NCBI GenBank assembly: GCA_022606425.2 | Contig: JAHDVF020001053.1 | Location: 1 to 64,000, forward strand | Reading direction: 5' to 3' | DNA: 64,000 nucleotides | Source of the DNA: Lepidostoma basale | Taxonomy: Eukaryota; Arthropoda; Insecta; Trichoptera; Lepidostomatidae | Shown: positions 1-10,689 of the stretch, in pieces | Numbering within the stretch: the first letter of the stretch is position 1 | Layout of the letters: each line of letters opens with the position of its first letter | The notes under the pieces: generated by a model | Seen by the model: only the letters and a program-made list of their open reading frames with translations | What the model was told of the DNA's origin: nothing | Databases searched by the model: none | Made by a program: the position numbers and the translations under genes

Positions 1-24
1 TGACGAAAAACCACATTAAATAAT

Positions 25-155
25 TAATTTCGAACGGAAACGTCTGTTTTATAAAAGCTGTTTTATGGGAATGACATGTTTCGCCTGTCTAAGACATTAT
101 CGAATTTCAAGACATTTTTTCGTTTTCATTCGTATTAACGTATAAATTGGATTGT
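25..155 (-). repeat. Fold-back repeat half, family A (hammerhead-like core)
   Basis: On the minus strand the core reads GATAATG, a TGTC/GACA hairpin, then GCGAAACATGTCATTCCC and the family A tail. This family recurs many times in the window. Its full unit is about 130 nt: core, a short tail with AAACTTCTAGAAAAC, an ATTCGTATTAATT block and a TACATCATTGTTC block. Only one half is clear here. Confidence 0.6.
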
Positions 156-418
156 AAGACGAAAAGACCGAAGATCTTGACGTATTCAACAGCTGGAAAA
201 TTGATTATCACGTTATTTTTAAACAAATGGAAAAGTAGCTACAATAATGTATTGTCTTCTTAACTTCTTGAATAGTAAAATATCACTGATATTTTTTTTA
301 AATATTCGAATTAATGTTTATTTTTCATATATAACATAATTAAATTAATTTATTTTGAATTAAACGGATTTCTTTTTCTTTAAACAGAATACGATTTTTA
401 CCTACAATCTACAAAGTA

Positions 419-555
419 ACGACGTGCGTGTATGACTCGCTGTATGAATGTGGAGGAATCTAGAGAGGAGTGCCAGGATTGAGTAATGTGGCGGTCCATT
501 CTCGCCTACCCCTACGGGGAGACGGCGTGATGGTTTGTTGTTGTTGTTGTTGTTT
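419..555 (+). mobile_element. RTE-like retrotransposon 3' end (lineage 1, TTG tail)
   Basis: A 5'-truncated copy holding only the last codons (R-A-C-M-T-R-C-M-N-V-like) and the conserved 3' UTR ending CGGCGTGATGGTT, followed by a (TTG)n tail. It is in the same family as the longer copy at 1503-2466. A short-repeat 3' tail instead of poly(A) is typical of the RTE clade; placement in that clade is inference. Confidence 0.75.
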
Positions 556-640
556 ATCTACAAATTATACAGAAGGACTAGAGTCCTGTCTCGTCCTTTA
601 TTTATATTAAACGTGCATTGTTGTCACAGCGAAGTAAAAA

Positions 641-987
641 ATAACTAACTAACTAACCATCACGCCGTCTCCCCGAAAGGGTAGGCAGAAAGAATGGACT
701 GTAACACTTTAACCGATGCGGCACTCCATCCTTCTCTTTTAGCCCCGCAGGAGACGCGGTGTGATGGGTTGCGAAACTCATCGCCACCAATAGGCATCTC
801 CCGCGCACACTTCGATAGTCCAACAACCACAAAATAAATCTAAAACAAATAATATAAAATACAACGATATAAAATAAAATGAGTAAATAAAAATAATTTA
901 ACACAAAATGTTGTTTTTAGATGGTGCACATATTGTCTATTTAATTTATGTTCCACGTATCCACTGTTTTTTTTAAATTAGCAATAA
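641..987 (-). mobile_element. SINE-like non-autonomous element with RTE-like 3' tail, copy 1
   Basis: Read on the minus strand, the last about 60 bp (ending CGGCGTGATGGTTAGTTAGT) match the 3' end of RTE lineage 1. The upstream 270 bp are unrelated to its coding region and are shared with copies at 3459-3805 and 57330-57495. A B-box-like GGTTCGCAACC motif is best seen in the second copy. The 5' boundary is approximate, set where copies 1 and 2 stop matching. An open frame here has no family resemblance and looks incidental. Confidence 0.7.
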
Positions 988-1167
988 TTAAGCACATAAA
1001 AAAAACAACACCAACAAGAACTTTAAAAGAACATTGAATAAATTATCCAAATTGTTATTGGAACAAAAAAAAACGTTTATTTTTACACCTGTCAAGATTC
1101 TTTGTATAAACGAAAAAACTTAAAAATTTAAAAACAAAAACAGCGAAGTAACTAGAAGCATTTCCCA

Positions 1168-1199
1168 TATCACGTGATGAAACATATCACGTGATAGAA
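1168..1199. other. Two direct copies of an E-box palindrome
   Basis: ATATCACGTGAT occurs twice, 17 bp apart. CACGTG is a bHLH-binding palindrome, but no gene is adjacent, so regulatory use is unsupported. Confidence 0.35.
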
Positions 1200-1502
1200 C
1201 ATTTTATTTTTTATTATTTGAAAATAAAAAAATATACAAACGGTCAACCCTGATTTCCATTCCACATCGTTTCTATTACGTTTTCTAACCACGCGACAGG
1301 TAGGCATTTCCAATAAAATGCAGCTGTGGACATGCAAGGCGGCTATGAACGCTAATAATCAAATACGAGTTATCAATAATTATACATGGAACCTGCTATT
1401 GGTAATATTATCAAACAGACATTATGTTCCATTAATCATATTTTGGCTAATATCGGGTTATCGCGACTGGCAGAATAGAAGATAGGGTCAAAGCACCAAT
1501 GA

Positions 1503-2466
1503 ACAACAACAACAACAACAAACCATCACGCCGTTTCCCCGCAGGGGTAGGCAGAGAGAATGGACCGCCACACTACTCTATCCTGGCACACCTCTCTAGA
1601 TTCCTACACATTCATACATCGAGTCATACACGCACGTCGATTCTTTCGGCTTCTGACATGACCAACTTTTAATATTTGATTAATTTGGTCATGCCATGTT
1701 TTCCTCGGTCTACCTCGACTCCTTACTCCATTTGCATTGTTAACGTATACTTTTTTAACCATTCTTTCTTCACCCATGCGCTCCATATGTCCGAACCAAT
1801 GAAGCGAACCTTTCATAATTTTGTTCATAATACCTTCTTTCGCTCTACACTCCTTCCTAATATCAGCATTTGAGATTCTGTCGTACATCGTTCTACCACA
1901 CATACGTCTTAGGGACCTCATCTCTACCGCATTTATTCTGCTCTCATCTTTCTTCTGCCAGTTCCATGCTTCGCTTCCATACATAAGGGTTGGAACCAGA
2001 ACTCCATTGTGAACGGCCATTTTCGCTTTCATTGATAAATTCTTGTTTCCAATAACTACTTTTAAAGCTCCATTCACTTTGTTACCCGCACCAACCCTTC
2101 TTTCAATATCACTGTCCGTTCGGCCATCCGCTGTGAACATGCTACCTAAATACACAAATTCACTCACCTGTTCCAAGTTCTCTTCATTTACACTTATATT
2201 ACAAATTGTCATTTGCTCTTCCCTTTCAAAAACTAACACCTTTGACTTTCCGACATTCATCATTAAATCGTTCGACTTGCATACCTTATACATTCTCGAC
2301 ACCAAGACTTGTAATTCGTCCGCACTATCCGCAACAAGAACGGCATCGTCCGCGTAAAGCAGACAGTTTACAGACAGATCACTCATCTTAGCACCAGCAT
2401 TTATACCCTTCGTGATATCAAACCAGGGCGTGATGTCCCCATTTACCCTAACACTGGCAGTGCTCC
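1503..2466 (-). mobile_element. RTE-like retrotransposon, RT C-terminal fragment (lineage 1, TTG tail)
   Basis: Longest lineage 1 copy. An open minus-strand frame (stop at 1604, open to about 2466) carries the reverse transcriptase YADD catalytic box in CLLYADDAVLVAD, then YLGSMFTADGRTD and the C-terminal thumb-like region with MYGSEAW, WFGHMERM and RGRPRKTWHDQI. The 3' UTR ends in CGTGATGGTT plus (TTG)n. The segment before YADD reads WFDITKGI and jumps directly to NAGAKMSDLSVN. The RQG-type block and the 30 or so residues expected between them are absent, so the copy is internally deleted as well as 5' truncated. It is not functional. Codons and frame are otherwise intact, which suggests a fairly recent insertion. 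Confidence 0.85.
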
Positions 2467-2479
2467 CTTCGTAGAGAGA

Positions 2480-3160
2480 GCACCAATGAATGACCGTTTA
2501 AGGTTCAGCTTGTACTGAAATCCACATTAAAGGCATTAATTTCATTATTTCAGTATACAAAATAAAAGAAAACAATGAAAAACACATTGGCTTCTCTAAA
2601 TTCTCTAACTTTTTTTATTGAAATATGAGTATTACTATTAAAATTAATATTTCTCTAAAAAAATAGCACAATCACCAGTAATTGACCACTTCAGGTTATA
2701 TTGACACAATACATAGATTTTGTTACATTGTCACATTATGAAACACCCTAACATATAAAAATATGTAAATATTCAAAGAATTACATAAGAAATAACATTA
2801 AAAAAAACACTTACCACACCTTTCCTTATAAAAAAATACTAACAATCTCAGAGCAACAACGGGAAGACGCACTTTTACCTCTATCTAACATTTGTCTCTG
2901 CCTACCTTTTTTGTCATAGTTTCTTGGGATTAAATTTTTTTTGACTGGACATATAGAGCAATTCTTATTATATTTTGTTTTATTAACCAACGGTCATTTA
3001 CTGGGGCGGTCAAATAGTCATTTGTGGCTATTGAAAACAAATAAGATAGAATAAAGTTTAAATTATAATATACAGACAACATTTTGAATGTATACAAATT
3101 CTTGTAGACAAATACTGGATTTTGCCCATTGCGGATAAAGTATTTTTTTAATTAGGATTA
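2480..3160. other. AT-rich stretch, no feature recognised
   Basis: No coherent ORF, RNA or recognisable repeat seen on either strand. Confidence 0.5.
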
Positions 3161-3162
3161 AT

Positions 3163-3325
3163 TGTATCTCAATAGAGACGAAGATGTAAATTATTGGTTG
3201 GGTGGAGCGTTATTTTTGGTCAGACAGGTCATAAGTCCTGTAAGCGCCTCGGCCACCATATTCTGTTCCCAGAAAAACAATTTACATCTTCGTCTCTATT
3301 GAGATACAATTAATCCTTATAAAAA
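3163..3325. mobile_element. Palindromic MITE-like element, family G, copy 1
   Basis: Long terminal inverted repeats: TTGTATCTCAATAGAGACGA at the left end is mirrored at the right end. The interior carries GGTCATAAGTCCTGTAAGCG. Related copies at 4790-4945 and 23935-24105 share termini and interior. No coding capacity, so mobilisation must be in trans if it occurs. Confidence 0.7.
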
Positions 3326-3458
3326 TAATTTAAAGAGTTTTATTTATTTACTTATTCGATTTAATATGGAGTATCATGAGAGAATCGTTTTCTCGATGAT
3401 GAAGGTGTTTTAATACATACAAAAAAAAAATGAAGATTGAATATTGTAATAAAGTTTA

Positions 3459-3805
3459 TAACTAACTAACTAACTAACCATCACGCCATCTCCCTGAAAG
3501 GGTAGGCAGAAAGAATGGACTGTTACACTTTTACTGATGCGGCACTCCATCCTTCTCTTTTCGCTCCGCGGGAGACGCGGTGTGATGGGTTGCGAACCTC
3601 ATCGCCACCAATAGGCATCTCCCGCGCACACTTCGATCGTGCAACACCCAGAAAATAAATCTAAAACAAATAATATAAAATACAATGATATAAAATAAAA
3701 TAACAAAATAAAAATAATTTAACACAAAATGTTCTTTTTAGATGGTGCACATATTGTCTATTTAATTTATGTTCCACGAATCCACCGTTATTTTTTAATT
3801 TAGCA
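3459..3805 (-). mobile_element. SINE-like non-autonomous element with RTE-like 3' tail, copy 2
   Basis: About 340 bp, close to copy 1 (641-987) throughout. On the minus strand it ends in the RTE lineage 1 3' block and a (GTTA)n tail. Internal GGTTCGCAACC resembles a pol III B box (one mismatch to GGTTCGANNCC). A TGGCGATGAGG block lies immediately upstream, too close to be a normal A box, so a pol III origin is uncertain. Confidence 0.7.
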
Positions 3806-3934
3806 CATAAAGTTTATTGAAAAAAAAATTACAATTTTTACATAATTTTCATTATTTACAATGAGCATTTACCATGAATTTTCAAATAACATTTTTTTTT
3901 AGTGTTTATGTTCGTCATTTGATTATTTATACCT

Positions 3935-4030
3935 TAACAAGGCGAAAAATGTCATTCCCAAGTAAAATAAAAATTCTCAAATACAATAAAACTTCTAGAA
4001 AACAGACGTTTCCATTTTTATTAATTATTT
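3935..4030 (+). repeat. Fold-back repeat half, family A
   Basis: CCTTAACAAGG hairpin followed by GCGAAAAATGTCATTCCC and the family tail with AAACTTCTAGAAAACAGACG. The core GAAAC has decayed to GAAAA. The long open frame across this region is only a by-product of the following trinucleotide repeat. Confidence 0.55.
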
Positions 4031-4086
4031 TATATTCATTTAAAAGGCTTAAGAGCATTCTTGAAGTGAAACTTCCATGCCCTGAA

Positions 4087-4142
4087 TTAATTATTATTAT
4101 TAATAATAATACTATTGTTATTATCATTATTATTATTATCAT

Positions 4143-4187
<45 letters not shown>

Positions 4188-4215
4188 TGTTATTATTATT
4201 ATTATTATTATTATT
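4087..4215. repeat. (ATT/AAT)n microsatellite
   Basis: Interrupted ATT, ATA and AAT trinucleotide runs of about 130 bp. Confidence 0.95.
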
Positions 4216-4364
4216 TATATTCTCACTATACTTGTTGTTGAAAATTTAATAAATGTATTCATATCTACCCAAGAAAAAAATCCTTTTATAAATAAATTAT
4301 AAAAATTTCATTAAATTAGATATTGTCTTACGATGCGGATATGCGCGCTCTATTACAATTAATG

Positions 4365-4440
4365 TAACGACGTTTGATAATGCCATAACAAGGTGAAACC
4401 TGTCACTCCCGTAAAATATAATAAATCTTTGTGAAAATAT
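4365..4440 (+). repeat. Fold-back repeat half, family A
   Basis: TTGATAATGCCATAACAAGG then TGAAACCTGTCACTCCC and an ATAAAATATAATAAA tail: a diverged family A core on the plus strand. Confidence 0.55.
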
Positions 4441-4532
4441 TAATGTTGGTAATTGAAATTTTTTGGTATGAGTTCATTGGAACCAAAGAAAAAAAAGTTT
4501 CTTAATGTACTCGTATACCATATTAAGTTTCA

Positions 4533-4650
4533 TTTGTTCTTTAGTGTCGACCGGTTTCGGCAGATCGCTGGCATCTTCTAGTGGACCACTATCCAGAAGA
4601 TGGAAGCGAGCTGTTGAAACATGTCGAAACTAGAGACATGTAGAATTAAA
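4533..4650. repeat. Inverted pair of hammerhead-like repeats, family B
   Basis: Left half on the minus strand reads AGAAGATGCCAGCGATCTGC then CGAAACCGGTCGACAC. The right half on the plus strand reads AGAAGATGGAAGCGAGCTG then TTGAAACATGTCGAAAC. Each half has a hairpin, GAAA, a palindrome (ACCGGT or ACATGT) and C. They face each other across a short spacer. Confidence 0.65.
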
Positions 4651-4789
4651 TTAAATATACACCTTAATATATTTTTGTACTATAGAAAACGAACGTTTTC
4701 CTCTAAACTAAAAACTTAACATGCGGTTCCAACCAAAAATAAATTGAACTGTATATAAAGTCAACAGTCAAAAAAATTGTCAGACATCG

Positions 4790-4945
4790 TGGTCATAAGA
4801 AAATGTGGAATGGGGAATGTTGTATTGCATAGGGCGTGCGCTTAACCCAACCAATAACTGGTTATAAGTCCTGTAAGCACCTCGATCAACCATATTCTGT
4901 TTCCAATTTGCATTCGTCTCTATTGAGATACAATATTAATCCTTG
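4790..4945. mobile_element. Palindromic MITE-like element, family G, copy 2
   Basis: Shares CCTGTAAGCACCTCG and the terminal CGTCTCTATTGAGATACAAT with the copy at 3163-3325. The other end carries GGAATGGGGAATGTTGTA and CTTAACCCAACCAAT, shared with the copy at 23935. Confidence 0.6.
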
Positions 4946-5382
4946 AGTATAACGGTATTTATTTATTCATTTATAACCCTTGTTGAGTTTTTAACGATTT
5001 TATCAAGTATATAAAATGTCGTGACTAGGTAACTTTTAATTTTAAATGTATTTCAGATTTAATAAACTATTATACTTTTATTTTTAAGAAATGAAACATT
5101 GTACCTAGTCTTTGAATGTGGATTATGAATCATTTTGCCAATGTGTGTTAAAGTTAATGTAAAACTGATTGAAGACGTCGTAATTATGTTAAATACTATC
5201 ACGCTATTTTGTGGAAGAGTACAGTCCAACATCTTCGTTACTCACATCTGGTATGTTATTGCATTATATCAAGCTAATTGTCTGCGAAATTATGCACATA
5301 AATCATCAAGAACCATGGTATGGAATTTTAGTTTCCAATCTAAAAAATTTAACAAATGAATGGCATATTTTATCGTTTAGAG

Positions 5383-5749
5383 TAGGGGTCTCCAAACATT
5401 CCAGCCCTGATTAGGGACTTACTCTAGTATGTTCGGAGGGCCAAAACCATTATAATCTTCCTGCCATTATCTATAATTTCTAAAATAGTCGCTGAGTACG
5501 CGCCCTGAGCGAGCGTTTCTGCATATTTTACTAGTCATTAAGCTCGGTTTTGTATACTTAGCAAGTAAATAAAACCGAGCTACTATCATTCTGTGTTTTT
5601 TTATTCAATTTATCACAACAACAATAACAACAATAAGCAATTAGCTGTCACGGGAATGATTGATGACACTGGTCATTATCTGTCGCGGGCCGGATTGATG
5701 ACACTGGCGGGCCGGATTTTGCCCGCGGGCCGTAGTTTGGAGACCTCTG
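5383..5749. mobile_element. Non-autonomous hAT element with 8-bp TSD
   Basis: 367 bp bounded by terminal inverted repeats TAGGGGTCTCCAAACA and (right end reversed) CAGAGGTCTCCAAACT, 14 of 16 matching. Direct 8-bp duplications GTTTAGAG flank it at 5375-5382 and 5750-5757. The subterminal region is rich in GGCCGGATT and GCCCGCGGGCC, common in insect hAT MITEs. No transposase frame. The 8-bp duplication and termini fix the superfamily. Confidence 0.9.
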
Positions 5750-5839
5750 GTTTAGAGAATAGCGTACATATTTAACTGAATTAAGGAGGGGCGTGGGGTT
5801 TAAGTTCTGCTTGTGGTAAAGCGTGTATGTTTTAAAAAT

Positions 5840-6030
5840 TCAGAGACGTGGGAGACCGAGAAAAACTTATACGATCAAATTAATCAAATTTTGAAGATCG
5901 GTCATGTTAGAAGTCGGAAGAATCGACGTACGTGGAAGACTCGGTGGAGGAAGCTAAAGAGGTGTGTCAGAATCGACTAGTGTGGCGGTCCATTCTCTCT
6001 GCCTAACCCGTGATGGTTTGTTGTCGTTGA
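5840..6030 (+). mobile_element. RTE-like 3' end (lineage 1, TTG tail)
   Basis: Begins in the RGRPRKT coding block and continues through RSRKNRR-like codons to a 3' UTR ending CGTGATGGTTTGTTG. It has several frame-breaking changes and is 5' truncated. Confidence 0.7.
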
Positions 6031-6294
6031 ATGATGTATGTTTGAATTCGACAAGATTTATTTAGTTATCTCGACAATGAAGGTTTCACAAATCTTAACG
6101 GATCGTGAAAAACATACTTAAAAAATGAAAAAAATATTGTTTTAATTCATATAGGTAACAATCATAAATGGTTTTTAATAAAACCAAAGAAAATGATAAA
6201 AGCATTTAAAAAAAAAAAAAAAAAACTATTGTGTTTCTTGTTATTTTTTTTATTAGCTTTTACTTTCGGAATACGTCATACTACATTATCTGCA

Positions 6295-6345
6295 CTCATT
6301 GCGTAGACGAAAAAGTGAAAAAATCGTCGAAACATGTTCAGAATG
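6295..6345 (+). repeat. Solo hammerhead-like hairpin repeat
   Basis: GACGA/TCGTC 5-bp hairpin directly followed by GAAACATGTTC. The upstream CTGANGA box is not preserved. Confidence 0.45.
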
Positions 6346-6349
6346 TCAA

Positions 6350-8340
6350 ATTTGAACAGTGAAGTTGATAGTAGAATCGTAATGTTATTCAAATTAGGTA
6401 CTTAATCGAATTCCGCCCGTCACTTGTTCTTATCGAAATCAATTGCTTTATTGTCTATGGAACACGGTATTGCCATTGAAAAAAGTAGTACGAAGCCACC
6501 ACCACTTTCTAAATATGTGCAATTAGCGTCAGCTAACATGCATCGCCTATTAAAGGTTTTTATTTTAAATAACCAACAATTATCGTCAAAGGTGTTTACT
6601 GCGACAAAAACGACTGAGAAAAATAACATGCGTTTTGTGGAAAAGTTATGAATTATGGTATTTTACTTCTAATGAAAGTTAATATCATATGCTATGTGTT
6701 TATTTTGGAAGATGACATTTTGGATAAGTGTAAAAGGTATTGTTTATATATTTTTAATGTGTGTATTAGAGCAAATTCTTTATTAAAATTGTCACTTGTA
6801 TTGTTTTTACAATATTATATATTTTTTTTGTACGTAGTTTGGTCGAATAATTTTAAACTTTTTTTGTGGAAATATTGGGGTCAAAAAGATGATTGAGGAT
6901 TAACATAACTGGAAGAGGATATCCAGTTTCAAATTTTCTCTGATCATTGGAAAGACAAAAAAATTGAAGCAGTTGATAAATAAAACATTTGAAGTGTGTG
7001 TTAGAGAAGATTATTGATATTTGCAAGTATTGTGATTTTGAAGGTGTTTTTTTTTTAAATATACTATTTTCGGTCACGCAATTTGTGTAATATTACAACT
7101 AATTTCATATTTCATCTTGATATTATTACTAAATAAATTCAGTGCCGTTATACAAATTTAAACCAACCATTAATAAAGATTGGCGAAAATAAAATAACTG
7201 AAATATAAATGAGATATTTATCGTATTTTTAATACTGCAATATTATAAAATAATTTTTTTCTCAAAATTAAAAAAAAACACGTCAATATAATATGATATA
7301 ACTCTAAAATTTTTACGGTGGGATTTAAAGTGGAAATCTTATGTATATACTTTTTTTTGTATTTTTGATTCCAAAATTACATATCAAATATCGCTATGTA
7401 AATCATTTCCATATAAGCCAATTGTTAAAAAATACGAAAATACTGATAGTTATCGTATTTTAAAAATATTTTTTCATGAAATTTTATTATTATTTATTCT
7501 TCATCTCGTGAAACATTGGTTATCTTTGAAATTGACTAAAATAAGGAAAAGCCTTTTATATTCTCAGTGGTATTAAAAAGCTCCTTCAAATTCTACGGTA
7601 GATGCATCAATTTTAAGTACTTTCATTTATTTATAAAATCCATCAATTTTAAGTAGGTACTTTCATTTATTTATAAAACTCAGAACAAAAAACAAAAAAT
7701 AAAAAATTGCAAAGTTAACCTGTAAAAGTAACATATTTAGCATGTTTATTTATTCAATTACAGTCTAGTGCGAATAAATATACGTGTTTTTATTTATTTA
7801 TTTTGGCATTGTATTCGATGGTATTGTTCTCTTCACTTCAATTTGCGCTCTTTAGCGTTTATTTTTCGTTTTTTTTTTTCACTCATTCGTTCAAATACCT
7901 CAACAAACATTATAAATCAAAATTTTCACGTAGAAAATTGTACCTATTAACAATTTTGAAAGTTGGAACTCGACAGAGCGCGTATGTCACCAGCTTAGTA
8001 ATAGTGAATCATTCTGTCAGTAAGAATACGTTACGGTCCACGTTTAGGTACGTGCTTACCAACATAAGGAAATGGTGTATCTACTAAAGCTATTATTAAT
8101 ACATTAAAATAAGTAACAATAGCTTGTAACTGCCTACTCACCTGAGATTTTATATTTTTCGTTTAATTCCTTTCAAATTTTACACTGAACACGAGAAAAA
8201 ATGTCTTACAATATCAGTGCTGGTTTAAGTCAAGTGGGGGCCTAAGTGCTAACTTTCGAGCCCACTAAACTGAAGTTAAAAAATGTTTTAAGAAATATCT
8301 TATTTAGTTTTTAATACATTAATAAATAGATATTCAATAA
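6350..8340. other. AT-rich stretch, no gene recognised
   Basis: Several short frames exist (for example 6648-6896 and 7803-8087) but none has motifs, splice context or codon bias. Apart from the tandem duplication at 7605-7679 I see nothing here. Confidence 0.5.
7605..7679. repeat. 36-bp tandem duplication
   Basis: CATCAATTTTAAGTA...CTTTCATTTATTTATAAAA occurs twice in tandem; the second copy has a GTAG-type 3-4 bp insertion. Confidence 0.85.
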
Positions 8341-8354
8341 AAAATACGCGAATT

Positions 8355-8735
8355 TTCGTCTTGCCATCTTCTTCTTTCTAACCTTCCCTCCACTGCTAGA
8401 TGTAGGCCTCTTCCATCTGTCTCCATTTTTCTCTATCCTATGCCGCTTCAATCCATTTTTTTCCGGCGACCACAACAATATCGTCGCGTCGGCCCATCTC
8501 TTCTATGGCCAACCGACACCCCTTTTGTTTTCCCATGGTCTCCACTTTAAGACTTTGGGAGTCCATCTTGAAATTGGATGTCTGGCTACGTGTCCTGCTC
8601 ATTGCCATTTCAACTTTGCGATCCGATCCATGATATCGGCGACTTTTGTTCGGCGTCTGATTTCTGTATTTGTAATTCTATCACTCAGACTTATGCCCAA
8701 CATTCGCTGCTCCATGGATCGTTACGAGCATTTCA
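8355..8735 (-). mobile_element. RTE-like C-terminal fragment (lineage 3)
   Basis: On the minus strand the translation, with frame breaks, gives ITNTEIRRRTKVADIMDRIA, then AGHVAR, and WKRPTSSSGG near the 3' end. This matches the lineage 3 copy at 61955-62303 (IRNEEIRRRTKV, AGHVARQ). Short plus-strand frames over it are shadows. Confidence 0.7.
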
Positions 8736-8999
8736 ATTTGTGGACAGTATTTATGGTCAGGGACATTGTTTTCGAAACATATTTCATCACAGGCAAGATC
8801 ATCATCTTGCCATAGTTTTTGCAAAATCGACTGTTTTTAAAAAACGTTTTATCGGTGTCAATTCGGTATAAAATGTCATATTCAAAATGGGCATGTTGTT
8901 TGTAAGTTATGAGCGATTTTTCATGTTTGCAATATATTGCGTTTATTAAAATCTTTGATGTGCGTAAGAATAATTTGTAAATAAATCTATAAGGTGTGT

Positions 9000-9125
9000 G
9001 TGGAGAAGGCAGCGGGAAACTACTCCAGCAACATTTCTCAGGAAATCATGTGGTGAGAGAGTATTTGGCACAGTGAATACTGACGTCGGAGGGACCTGAC
9101 ACAGCACTATAAGGAGAAGAAGAGG
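9000..9125 (+). repeat. Probable RTE or SINE 3' fragment, unclassified
   Basis: GC-richer block with GGAAACTACTCCAGCAACAT, GTATTTGGCACAGTGAATAC and an AAGGAGAAGAAGAG tail. The style resembles retroposon 3' ends with (AAG)n tails elsewhere in the window, but no second copy is present for comparison. Confidence 0.35.
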
Positions 9126-9232
9126 GTTGTAGACTGTAAAATCAAATTAGTTTATTAAATCAAATCATTTAGTGCAATGATGAGTCTCTGGTGAATATTT
9201 TTATATTTGTCTATTTTTAAATAATATTTTGA

Positions 9233-9285
9233 TCTTTCTGCCCACCCCTTCGGAAAAACGGCGTTATGGTTAGTTAGTTAGTTTA
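9233..9285 (+). mobile_element. RTE-like 3' terminal scrap (GTTA tail)
   Basis: Only the last 40 bp (CTGCCCACCCCTTCGG, GGCGTTATGGTT) and the (AGTT)n tail are present: an extreme 5' truncation. Confidence 0.65.
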
Positions 9286-9402
9286 TAAAATATAATTATT
9301 TGATATACACAAAAAATACATTTTCACTTGATACCCAATAAATAGACTTTAAGACATCGGGTCTTAAAGTATACGTAAGATCCTTGCGTCTCTTTAACCC
9401 AT

Positions 9403-9646
9403 TGTGCGACTGGATTATTTGCAGTGAAAAAAAATGGTCTCAAACGGAGTTTGCCTACATTTAAAGCTCAGACAGATATTCCCCGACCATTATAATAATT
9501 GATTACGTACACCTTAGTAATAAGAAACCAAATTAAAGTAGTTTATAAGATACATTCACGGTTACTACATTCCCAGCTCATACTGCGAATGTAGTAATCG
9601 TAGTTGGAAATATATTTTTTTGGATTGAAAATGTAGCCAGCCGCAC
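9403..9646. mobile_element. MITE-like element with GTGCG TIRs, copy 1
   Basis: Left end TGTGCGACTGG...TTTGCAGT and right end ATGTAGCCAGCCGCACA form inverted termini with consensus GTGCGNCTGGCTACATTTGC. Copies at 46520-46897 and 58444-58722 have the same termini. No coding capacity. Confidence 0.65.
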
Positions 9647-9899
9647 ATAAGGGATTAAAGTCCTCTGTATACCACTTTTAATACCTCATTTTATTCATAT
9701 TTGCATAACTGTTTACATTATTGTTATGAGTTGGATGATTCTAGCTTATTTCAAATATAATTTATGCGTAGATCGTTATATTCCTCTCACCGTTTATAAT
9801 TGTTAAGAATGACTCGTTTAATATTGAAATATCATTTTCTGACACATTTGTAACTAAGAGGTTTCTGTTCAATCGGTTATTTTTTTCTTTCCTTTAGAC

Positions 9900-10306
9900 C
9901 ATAACTTCCCAACGGGAGCGGTACCGCTATCTAGTGGGCGCTGGAGCTTTTTATGGGAGCGGTAGCCCGTTTTAGATGAAAATGGGGGGCGTTAAGGTAG
10001 TCAAGGATGCCGGTCGTGGGGTATGTATTTTATTAAAAAATAATTAAATGCTTCGAAAAAACTATATTCATTATTAAACAATTTAAGAAACTCTTTAAAT
10101 GGAATTTAAGAAATTCTTTAAATGTATAAATATTTTTGGTACATTTGACTAGATTTTTTGGTAAAACTTTGTTATTTTAAAAAGGTCTTGAAAATGTATA
10201 ACCCTATTTTAATATTAGGTATAACTATTATACTATGGGAGAGTTGGCTTTGTATATTTTTATTTTGTAAAGGGGGCGGTGGTCCGGAAAAGGTTGGAAT
10301 CCTTTG
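9900..10306. mobile_element. Non-autonomous hAT-like element A, shares TSD with its neighbour
   Basis: 407 bp between CTTTAGAC (9892-9899) and CTTTAGAC (10307-10314). Termini are CATAACTTCCCAACGGGAGC and (right end reversed) CAAAGGATTCCAACCTTTTC: imperfect, but of the CA...TTCCCAAC hAT type. Confidence 0.65.
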
Positions 10307-10314
10307 CTTTAGAC

Positions 10315-10689
10315 CAGAGGTTCACAAACTTTTTTGTCCCGTAGCCCTCTTGCCGATTTCTTCTATATTGTGAAGACCCCTGCTTTCCTAAATTTTGATT
10401 TTTTTCAGACCAAAAAAATCCGAAACAAAGAAGCCGGAATTCGTTGTCGACCTTTTTTTTGTCGATGTCCGATCTTTACCGAATGAGCTAAAAAAAGGTA
10501 TCGAAGATTTCGATCGTCCGATTTTCCCAAATTTCCGTCCGATTTGGATATTCGTTTTGCGTTTCAATATTCGGTTTCAATTTAGTTGAACCATCTCGCG
10601 GACCCCCATTTACATCTCATGGACCCCCATTTTTTTTACAATTGTCGTAGACTTCTGGGGGTCTGTATATACCACTTTGGGAATCACTG
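10315..10689. mobile_element. Non-autonomous hAT element B
   Basis: 375 bp with inverted termini CAGAGGTTCACAAACTTT and (right end reversed) CAGTGATTCCCAAAGTGG. It is flanked by 8-bp duplications CTTTAGAC at 10307-10314 and 10690-10697. The left duplication is also the right flank of element A. The frame at 10395-10589 lies inside and has no transposase features. Confidence 0.85.

Noticed and set aside
3874..4302. 142-codon frame with a long isoleucine run
   Set aside because: Translation of the (ATT/AAT)n microsatellite and a family A repeat; no protein feature.
4533..4650. Rho-independent terminator-like hairpins
   Set aside because: Eukaryotic context, and dozens of dispersed inverted copies: mobile fold-backs, not terminators.
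8525..8871. Two overlapping plus-strand frames of 96-97 codons
   Set aside because: They are antisense shadows of the RTE lineage 3 fragment on the minus strand.
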